From: Candidatus Frackibacter sp. WG13
GTDB taxonomy: Bacteria > Bacillota > Halanaerobiia > Halobacteroidales > Acetohalobiaceae
DNA: 64,000 bases
Reading direction: 5' to 3'
NCBI RefSeq assembly: GCF_900114655.1
Contig: NZ_FOTT01000013.1
Location: 16,386 to 80,385, forward strand
Below are positions 57,991-64,000 of this stretch, piece after piece. A program made the position numbers and the translations under genes. The first letter of the stretch is position 1, and every line of letters starts with the position of its first letter. The notes below the pieces were generated by a model. The model worked only from the letters and a program-made list of their open reading frames with translations. It was not told where the DNA came from and ran no database searches.

Positions 57991-58743
57991 ATGGTTGATT
58001 TAGTTATTATAAATTATAATACTTTGGATTACTTGAATAAATTAATAGAAAGTATTAGAAAGAATACGCGGATATCTTATAATATAATTGTAGTTGACAA
58101 TGGTAGTAATGATGGTAGTAAGGAGTATCTGTATAAACAAGAAGATATAAAGGTAGTTACCAATGAAAAGAATATGGGCTATGCTGCAGCCTGTAACCAA
58201 GGAATTAGAGTAGGAATTGGTGATTATATAGTCTTAATGAATAGTGATTTAGAGGTAACAGCAGAGTGGTTAAGTCCTTTAGTAAATTGCATAAAGAATA
58301 ATAGTGATATAGCGGTAGTTGGGCCGAAGTTAGTAAATGATAGAGGATTAATCGTAGGGGCGGGAACAGGATTTGATTTTCAATTACGCGGTTGGCTTAG
58401 TCCAGAGGATGCCCCTGAATTTAATAAGATAGCTGATGTTTTAAGTGTCTGTGGTGCTTGTTACTTAATTAGAAGAGATTTATTAGAGAAATTAGGTTAT
58501 TTTGATGAAAGATACTTCTTCTATTTTGAAGAATTAGATTATTCTTTTAATGCTATCTATAATGGCTATCGTGTTGTTTATTGTCCAGAAAGCAAAGTAT
58601 ATCATTTTATTACTGGTTATCAACCACATAGTTCTAATTCTGGAACAAGAAAATCAAAAGAAGAATATTATGATGAAAGCAGGGAAAAGTTTGATGCAAA
58701 ATGGGTTTATACCGGTGATAGTGTACTTAAGAAGGAGGATTAG
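57991..58743 (+). CDS. GT2-family glycosyltransferase
   Basis: This 250-residue GT-A enzyme has VDLVIINYNTLDYL, VVDNGSNDGS, LMNSDLEVT, AVVGPKLVNDRG and FDERYFFYFEELDYSF. It is strongly similar, motif by motif, to the GT2 module in the 1092-residue protein upstream, so one probably arose from the other by duplication. AGGAGCGG precedes ATG 57991. Confidence 0.9.
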   Translation: MVDLVIINYNTLDYLNKLIESIRKNTRISYNIIVVDNGSNDGSKEYLYKQEDIKVVTNEKNMGYAAACNQGIRVGIGDYIVLMNSDLEVTAEWLSPLVNCIKNNSDIAVVGPKLVNDRGLIVGAGTGFDFQLRGWLSPEDAPEFNKIADVLSVCGACYLIRRDLLEKLGYFDERYFFYFEELDYSFNAIYNGYRVVYCPESKVYHFITGYQPHSSNSGTRKSKEEYYDESREKFDAKWVYTGDSVLKKED

Positions 58744-58745
58744 TT

Positions 58746-59504
58746 ATGCGATTATCGGTTATTAGTCCAGTCTTAAATGAAGAGTTTTTTATACCAATAT
58801 ATTTAAAAGCGGTTTTAAAGTATGCTGATGAGGTTGTATTGTTAGATGGTGGGAGTCAAGACAAAACTGTAGAAATAATTGAAGAATTCCAAAGGAAGAC
58901 GGATAAGATTAAGTTGTTTATTAAACCTCAAAATGGAAAGCCGTATTCAGAAGAGTGGAATGAAGGGCAAAGAAGGAATTTTTTAGTTAATAAATGTACA
59001 GGAGATTGGATTTTAGCTTTAGATGTAGATGAATTTATGAGTGATAACTTTGTTAAGTTCTTGCCTCAGTTAATGAAAGATGGAGATATGAATTTTTATA
59101 GTTTTAAATATATTCCTTTTTGGAAACGAGTTAACTTAATTAGACTTAGTACCCCACAAGATCCACATTGGGCAGGAGAGATTGCTCGTATGGGTAGAAG
59201 AGACGGATTTAGCTATAGTCAATCTAAACATCATTGCGTTCCTTTGTATAATGGCAAACCAATTTGGAGGGTTGAAAAACATAAGAGAGTATTAAGTATA
59301 GTATTATATCATTATCACTATGCCTTAGGCCCTAGAATTAAAGAGAATGATAATCGAAGAGGGGATGTTGATCTAGCGGATAAAAAAGGGAACCCTGATT
59401 GGGATTATGAACCAGATGATTATTCAATTAAAACGGCACCTTTCAATGGTAAGCATCCAGAAGTGATCAGGGATTATTTAAAGCAGAATAGAAGGATAAG
59501 GTGA
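58746..59504 (+). CDS. GT2-family glycosyltransferase
   Basis: This 252-residue GT-A enzyme has LSVISPVLNEEFFIPIYL, VVLLDGGSQDKT and LALDVDEFMS (DxD). The C-terminal half (HYHYALGPRIKEND) differs from the other GT2 proteins in the cluster. AAGGAGG precedes ATG 58746, with the site inside the preceding gene; spacing is 2 bases. Confidence 0.88.
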   Translation: MRLSVISPVLNEEFFIPIYLKAVLKYADEVVLLDGGSQDKTVEIIEEFQRKTDKIKLFIKPQNGKPYSEEWNEGQRRNFLVNKCTGDWILALDVDEFMSDNFVKFLPQLMKDGDMNFYSFKYIPFWKRVNLIRLSTPQDPHWAGEIARMGRRDGFSYSQSKHHCVPLYNGKPIWRVEKHKRVLSIVLYHYHYALGPRIKENDNRRGDVDLADKKGNPDWDYEPDDYSIKTAPFNGKHPEVIRDYLKQNRRIR

Positions 59505-59511
59505 TTAAATA

Positions 59512-60504
59512 GTGAAGGTATTGTTTCAAGTGAGACCTGATTTACTTAATGTTTATGCTGGTGATACTATTCAGATCTTAAGGACTAAGGAACAGGTAGA
59601 GAGACTAGGAATAGAAGTTAACTTATCGACTGACTTGGGGGTAGAGTTAGATAAGTATGACTTGATTCATCTTTTTAATACTACAAGAATAAGTGAAACC
59701 TATCAACAGATGTTAAACGCCAAAAAACAAGATAAGCCTGTTGTTCTCTCTACAATTTATTGGGATATGGAAGAGTATTTACGAAATGAACGGCCTGACA
59801 AATTGAAATGGTGGCAAAGAACTAATGAATATCGGCAAGAAGTTATGAATCTAGCAGACATATTATTACCAAACTCGGAAAGTGAAAAGAGATTAATTGA
59901 GAAAAACTTTGGAATTAAAGATAAGTTTATGGTTGTACCTAATGGAGTGAGTAGATATCTTCCTAATAAAGCAGATGACAGTTTTAAAGTTAAGTATGGT
60001 TTAGAAGACTTCATTTTAGCTGTAGGAAGGTTTGATAAGAGGAAGAATCAATTAAATGTAATTAAGGCTTTGAAAGAGACGTATATTCCTTTAGTTATGA
60101 TCGGTTCTTGTAATGATCCTCAATATTTGAGGAAATGCAAAGCAGAAGCTAATAAGGAAACAATATTTATAGATCACCTGCCGCAAAGAAAATTAGCGTC
60201 TGCCTATCAAGCAGCTAAAGTACATGTTTTAGCTAGTTGGTATGATACCCCTGGTTTAGTTAGTTTAGAAGCAGGAATCTTGGGATGCAATATAGTTTCT
60301 ACCAATAGAGGTAGTGCTAAAGATTATTTTAAAGATTTAGCATGGTATTGTGATCCGAGTGATATTAATTCAATTTATGAGGCAGTATTACATGCTTATT
60401 ATGCAGAGTTAAACTCCGAATTAGAAGAATATATACTAACTAATTTTACCTGGAAAATAACTGGGGAAAAAACAGTAGAAGCTTATCACAGATTACTTGA
60501 TTAA
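59512..60504 (+). CDS. GT4-family glycosyltransferase
   Basis: This 330-residue GT-B enzyme has ILLPNSESEKRLIEK, VVPNGVSR, ILAVGRFDKRKNQ and a C-terminal GLVSLEAGILGCNIVST segment resembling the donor-site E-x7-E motif. It starts at GTG 59512 after AAGGTGAT. Its stop codon abuts the bidirectional terminator and overlaps the convergent glycosyltransferase gene by 12 bases. Confidence 0.88.
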   Translation: MKVLFQVRPDLLNVYAGDTIQILRTKEQVERLGIEVNLSTDLGVELDKYDLIHLFNTTRISETYQQMLNAKKQDKPVVLSTIYWDMEEYLRNERPDKLKWWQRTNEYRQEVMNLADILLPNSESEKRLIEKNFGIKDKFMVVPNGVSRYLPNKADDSFKVKYGLEDFILAVGRFDKRKNQLNVIKALKETYIPLVMIGSCNDPQYLRKCKAEANKETIFIDHLPQRKLASAYQAAKVHVLASWYDTPGLVSLEAGILGCNIVSTNRGSAKDYFKDLAWYCDPSDINSIYEAVLHAYYAELNSELEEYILTNFTWKITGEKTVEAYHRLLD

Positions 60505-61635
60505 AGAGCAGGAGCTATTCCTGCTCTTTTTTATGCAATCTTTGATTATTTTATTGAGTTCTAAAGTATTACTAATTAATAAGTCTATGTTATCAATAGT
60601 TCTTTCCCAATTATATTTTTGTGCTGTTTTAACTCCATTTTTAGCTAACTTATTTGCTAAATTATGATTAGTTAGCACTTTTTTTATCTTCTGGGTTAAT
60701 GCATTAATGTCGTTAGGAGGAGCCAAAAGACAATTATAACCGTCTTGGCAGTATTCTAAGTTACCATTAGCCTTAGTAGTAACTACCGGAGTTCCGCAAG
60801 CCATAGCTTCTAAAATTGGGAAACCAAAATCTTCATGACTAGAGTTATGAATAAAGAGCTCAGAATTATTATATAAGACTGCTAATTCTTCATCGGTAAG
60901 ACGAGAATGGTGGGTATGTGGAAGTGTATTAATATTTGTTTCAAATTGGTAGCTGAAAGTAACTAATGATATTTCATCGAGTTCATTAGCTATTTTATTT
61001 ATAACTTCTTTAGTAATATCAAAATTTTTTAGGTGATCGGACTTATTATAGGCAATAATTTGCTTACAATCATTATTTTCTACTGTAGGTTGAGGTTTAA
61101 ATATATCTAAATTTATAGCATTAAAAATATTGATGGTTTCTTGGTTATAATTTTCTTCTAGCTGCGTTTTTACCCATTTTGAACCTGTAAAATAGATCAT
61201 AGGCAAGTGATAAGTGCTTTTTACCTTTTCTTGTAATTTCGGGTGATAAGGATAAAAATTACTCTCTATGTCTTGAACGAAGTAAGCTGGTATACCTTTT
61301 CCGCCTCTTTGTGGATTACAGCTTTCAAGGACTACAGGTGCTGTTTCCCACCAAGTTGCAATTTTTACAGCGTTTAATCCCTTTAAAGCAGTTGTTAAGC
61401 TTCTATAGTCTTGATGGCGTATTAGAGGAATTTTGAGATTAAACCAATCTAGATTTCCTTGTAAACTATGTATCTTAACATTATAACCCCTTTTAGTCAT
61501 ACGGTTGGCTTGTTCTAAGACATTTTTAATGCCGCCTGAAAAACCTAAGTTTGGCAATACATAAACTATTTGGGGGTTAGGATCAGAAGCTTTATAATTA
61601 GAAATTTGTTTATTTTTATTAGAAAGATTCGGCAT
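60493..61635 (-). CDS. GT4-family glycosyltransferase
   Basis: This 380-residue GT-B enzyme has VLPNLGFSGGIKNVLEQA (acceptor-domain glycine loop), IIAYNKSDHLKN and the donor motif HEDFGFPILEAMACGTPVV. It faces the rest of the cluster. AAAGGAG lies before the ATG at 61635. The last 12 or so codons (CSLIK and before) are encoded by the complement of the shared terminator hairpin, so the C-terminal tail is probably unimportant. Confidence 0.88.
   Translation of the reverse strand: MPNLSNKNKQISNYKASDPNPQIVYVLPNLGFSGGIKNVLEQANRMTKRGYNVKIHSLQGNLDWFNLKIPLIRHQDYRSLTTALKGLNAVKIATWWETAPVVLESCNPQRGGKGIPAYFVQDIESNFYPYHPKLQEKVKSTYHLPMIYFTGSKWVKTQLEENYNQETINIFNAINLDIFKPQPTVENNDCKQIIAYNKSDHLKNFDITKEVINKIANELDEISLVTFSYQFETNINTLPHTHHSRLTDEELAVLYNNSELFIHNSSHEDFGFPILEAMACGTPVVTTKANGNLEYCQDGYNCLLAPPNDINALTQKIKKVLTNHNLANKLAKNGVKTAQKYNWERTIDNIDLLISNTLELNKIIKDCIKKSRNSSCSLIK
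60503..60532. terminator. Bidirectional terminator between convergent glycosyltransferase genes
   Basis: AAAGAGCAGGA (60503-60513) pairs with TCCTGCTCTTT (60519-60529), followed by further Ts. The minus-strand gene reads through this hairpin to its stop at 60493. Confidence 0.85.
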
Positions 61636-61859
61636 GTTATTAAACTCCTTTCTATATATTGCTTATTTCATTTTATTCATTATGGGACTAATTGTTACTA
61701 GAACGTAGAGAATGAGTAATCAATTGATTGTGTAAGGAGCTTAAATATTAATTATGATTAAAAAGGCCTATCTTGAAAGAGTATTAACTATATGTTTCAC
61801 TTAATAGTTAAAATTACATAGAATATAGCATAAATTTATTAAAGGAGGAAGTTAGAAGA

Positions 61860-62591
61860 ATGAAAGATAAAATTTTAAATAAATTATTAATTTTTTTGCA
61901 TATACCAAAGACTGGTGGTGTTACATTAAGACGAATAATCGATAAACAATATTCGCTAGATGAAGTGCATGAAGGTAGTGAACAAGGGATGATAAATAGA
62001 TTGAAAAGAGATGAAGATAAACTTAAGTGTATACAAGGACATATGAAATTTGGGATTCATACTCACTGTTCAAAACCATATACCTATATTACGATGTTAC
62101 GTGAACCAATTGAACGCGTTATCTCTGTATATTATTTTATAAGGCGCAGACCGCAGAACAAATGGTATGATGATGTTAAGAATATTAGTCTTAAAGAATT
62201 TGTGAGCAAAGATGAATTTTGGCAAAATAATACAAATATACAAACTTTCTTATTAGCAGGGGGCGAACGTCCTAATAAGATTACTGATCTCTTTAATTTG
62301 AATAACCTAAGTCAAGCTAAAAAAAATTTGAATAAATATTTTTCAGTTGTAGGCATAACAGAAATGTTTGATGAGTCTTTAGTTTTGATGAAGCAAGAGC
62401 TTGGGTGGGATGATATATCTTATACAAGAAAAAATGTCTCTAAAAATCGTTTAGCTAAAGGAGAAGTAGAAAAAGAGATAATTGAGATAATTAGGGAAAG
62501 AAATAGATTAGATATAGAATTATATGAGTATGTTAAAATAAATTTAATAAAAAGAATTGAAAGTTTAAACGTCAAAGATAAAGACAATTAA
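61860..62591 (+). CDS. Sulfotransferase-family protein
   Basis: This 243-residue protein has the 5'-phosphosulfate-binding loop HIPKTGGVTLRRI (H14-I26) and the 3'-phosphate segment REPIERVISVYYF of the Sulfotransfer_2 family, which moves sulfate from PAPS to glycans. Its place at the end of a glycosyltransferase cluster suggests sulfation of the glycan made there. AAAGGAGGAAG precedes ATG 61860. Other family members have different acceptors, so the acceptor is inference. Confidence 0.82.
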   Translation: MKDKILNKLLIFLHIPKTGGVTLRRIIDKQYSLDEVHEGSEQGMINRLKRDEDKLKCIQGHMKFGIHTHCSKPYTYITMLREPIERVISVYYFIRRRPQNKWYDDVKNISLKEFVSKDEFWQNNTNIQTFLLAGGERPNKITDLFNLNNLSQAKKNLNKYFSVVGITEMFDESLVLMKQELGWDDISYTRKNVSKNRLAKGEVEKEIIEIIRERNRLDIELYEYVKINLIKRIESLNVKDKDN

Positions 62592-62620
62592 ATTAAATGA
62601 TTTAAATTATAATACTAGAT

Positions 62621-62672
62621 AATCGTCCTTACCTGATAGTATATTAAGGATGATTTTACAGGTAGGACGATT
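62621..62672 (+). other. Long imperfect hairpin after sulfotransferase
   Basis: AATCGTCCTTACCTG (62621-62635) pairs with CAGGTAGGACGATT (62659-62672) with one bulged base and a 23-base loop. No immediate T run. It may act as a weak terminator or as an inverted repeat between two convergent genes. Confidence 0.4.
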
Positions 62673-62746
62673 AAAATAATTTTTCTAATTTATCATCTAA
62701 GCATAAGATGGGTCGGATGTATTATCTCAGTAACAATATAGTGAAC

Positions 62747-63406
62747 TTATTTCATTCTAGAATCTATACGGATTTCTTCTAAATAATTATAAATTGAATA
62801 TTTGGAAACATTTAAGTGATTAGCTACAATTTGCACACTTCCTTTAATATCAAATACATTATTTTCATGTAAATACTTAACAATCCTTATTTTATCTTCT
62901 TTAGCAAGAACATTAATTGGTTTATTAACAATTGATATAGCTTTTTCAATCATTATTTCTAAAAACCTATCAACATTTTCTGGGAATTTTTCCTTAGAAT
63001 CATTTTCTTCAATAAAAGATATGTCTTCGAGAAAATTCTTAGCTATATTAACTGAAGTTAAATCAAAATTAATGCATAATGCTCCTATGATTTTTTCATT
63101 CTCATCTCTAATTAACATAGTAGAAGACTTCATTTTTATTTCATCTTCAATTTCACTAACATAATTTAATATCATATTCTGTTCAGAACTTTTCTTTGAA
63201 TTAATAACTTCAAAAAGGAAATCAGTTGCTGGTGCACCTACTTCTCTACCAGTTATATGACCATTTTCAATTGCAATAACTGATGATTTTGTTTCAGAAA
63301 TATCATGTAAAACTATCTCATAATGCTGTCCCAAAGTTTTAGCTAAACCTTTAACTACTGGTATAAATGATTTTAAAATTTGGTTTTCCACTTTAATAAT
63401 TTTCAC
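62747..63406 (-). CDS. YheO/DauR-type PAS-HTH transcriptional regulator
   Basis: This 219-residue protein has an N-terminal PAS-like YheO domain (LGQHYEIVLHDISETKSSVIAI, residues 25-46) and a C-terminal helix-turn-helix (VQIVANHLNVSKYSIYNYLEEI). The family includes DauR, which represses D-arginine use, but its ligand here is unknown. The start codon is GTG at 63406 next to AGGGGA, so spacing is tight and a GTG 15 bases later is possible. Its promoter overlaps a 9-bp palindrome (63443-63466). Confidence 0.85.
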   Translation of the reverse strand: MKIIKVENQILKSFIPVVKGLAKTLGQHYEIVLHDISETKSSVIAIENGHITGREVGAPATDFLFEVINSKKSSEQNMILNYVSEIEDEIKMKSSTMLIRDENEKIIGALCINFDLTSVNIAKNFLEDISFIEENDSKEKFPENVDRFLEIMIEKAISIVNKPINVLAKEDKIRIVKYLHENNVFDIKGSVQIVANHLNVSKYSIYNYLEEIRIDSRMK

Positions 63407-63436
63407 TCCCCTAATCTATTCTTGGCTTCAAAATCT

Positions 63437-63465
63437 ATTATATTTGATTTTTTTCACAAAATCAA
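63437..63465 (-). promoter_or_regulatory. Promoter of the DauR-type regulator with overlapping palindrome
   Basis: On the minus strand TTGATT (63465-63460), a 17-base spacer and TATAAT (63442-63437). The spacer is covered by the inverted repeat TTTGATTTT (63443-63451) and AAAATCAAA (63458-63466), a likely operator. Confidence 0.6.
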
Positions 63466-63531
63466 ATTATTATTAAAATTGATTGTGTCAAGTTTTTATA
63501 GGTAAAACTTTTTGACTCCTCTTCTAATAAC

Positions 63532-63930
63532 TTAACCTAGTGACTTAATAGCTCTAAACAAACCTGTTCTTATACCTTTATTTAAACTAGGTATATTCTC
63601 GCGTTTTTCTTTATATTTTTTCTTTATTCTTTTATTTACTACTTTTGATTCTATTTCTAATAAATTATCTTCCTTTTGCTTTTCTTTTTCTTTCTTTAAT
63701 ATCATCTTCTGTAAATCTTTTGATTGACCTCCGTTAAACTTAAAAGCTCTTAATCTTGCCATCTGATCTGCTCCTAGCTTAGACCACCCCATTGGTCGTG
63801 AACTTAATCTATCAGACAATATATGGCTAACATGTCCTTCTGCGCTACATCCAAGGGCATTATCATCTTCATAATAGTTTACTATTCCTGACCAATTATT
63901 ATAAATATGATTGTAACACAAAAACACCAA
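63532..63930 (-). pseudogene. Truncated ISLre2-type transposase, C-terminal end
   Basis: The minus strand encodes about 130 residues that include NNWSGIVNYYEDDNALGCSA (about 11-30) followed by EGHVSHILSDRLSSRPMGWS (about 31-50) and ADQMARLRAFKFNGG, the typical C-terminus of UPF0236/ISLre2 transposases (about 450 residues in full). The frame is closed by a stop just upstream near 63936 and the remaining 70 bases do not continue the match. It is a 5'-truncated remnant, unless the window end hides an odd rearrangement. Confidence 0.75.
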
Positions 63931-64000
63931 ATATTATCTGATTAAACTAAGATTTAAATACTAAAAATCAAGTTTCAACAATATATAATTAAATATCCTG

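Noticed and set aside
58550..58765. 71-codon plus-strand ORF over the end of the GT2 gene
   Set aside because: Ile/Met-rich alternative frame across a conserved GT2 end.

Overview
The window is AT-rich, gene-dense DNA from a low-GC Gram-positive (Firmicutes-type) anaerobe. The evidence is strong AGGAGG ribosome-binding sites, a large Gram-positive SRP RNA, a T-box and a guanine riboswitch, clostridial 2[4Fe-4S] ferredoxin chemistry, and a backbone that follows the Bacillus subtilis near-origin gene order (serS, tRNA-Ser, tadA, SRP RNA, dnaX, ybaB, recR, yaaL ... gin, tmk, yaaR, holB, ricT, yabA, yabB, yazA, rsmI, abrB ... metG, tatD ... rsmA ... veg). Proteins are rich in Glu and Asp. Together with pyruvate:ferredoxin metabolism this suggests a halophilic fermenter such as a member of Halanaerobiales, but the species is an inference. 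A sigma-G inhibitor (gin) and a broken spore-type GH18 gene hint at a spore-forming lineage.

Layout. 1-5080: serS tail, five tRNA-Ser and one tRNA-Arg(ACG), tadA, SRP RNA, then dnaX-ybaB-recR-yaaL. 5080-12560: a redox block with a single-chain pyruvate:ferredoxin oxidoreductase, a four-subunit 2-oxoacid:ferredoxin oxidoreductase (gamma-delta-alpha-beta) and a small ferredoxin on the minus strand that was found by reading the intergenic DNA. 12690-18260: thiL (minus), a MoxR-type AAA ATPase plus a VWA protein, and guaB behind a guanine riboswitch. 18370-24600: gin, a small minus-strand HTH gene, and the tmk-to-abrB core. 24750-27660: a NurA-HerA pair inserted in the core. 27660-32290: metG behind a T-box, tatD, a radical SAM protein and transaldolase. 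32290-41705: a sugar block with a xylose-type ABC transporter behind a textbook sigma-54 promoter, a LevR-type sigma-54 activator, and a lactose/cellobiose-family PTS (EIIB, EIIC, EIIA). 41780-45190: rsmA, a YkuK-family protein, an ECF S component, an AIR-synthase-like protein, and veg with two perfect tandem promoters. 45250-50050: an IclR regulator, glutamate dehydrogenase and NfnAB. 50180-51820: a trypsin-like protease and a truncated GH18 gene. 51840-62600: a surface-glycan cluster (nucleotidyltransferase, a 1092-residue multi-domain glycosyltransferase, six further glycosyltransferases and a sulfotransferase). 62740-64000: a DauR/YheO-type regulator and a truncated ISLre2-type transposase.

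How parts work together. The oxidoreductases reduce ferredoxin from 2-oxoacids; NfnAB can exchange electrons between ferredoxin, NADH and NADPH, and glutamate dehydrogenase consumes reduced pyridine nucleotide. The sugar transporters are probably governed by the sigma-54 activator encoded between them. The glycan cluster probably builds a (possibly sulfated) surface polymer or protein glycan.

The most unusual observations are a 29-codon ORF in the pyruvate oxidoreductase leader that is a decayed copy of the start of the oxidoreductase gamma-subunit gene and is translationally coupled to the big gene; a sigma-54 promoter with a possible distant activator site on an ABC sugar transporter operon; and a perfect promoter followed by a terminator just before the SRP RNA. 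Motif and promoter calls come from reading the sequence by eye; no database search or folding program was run.
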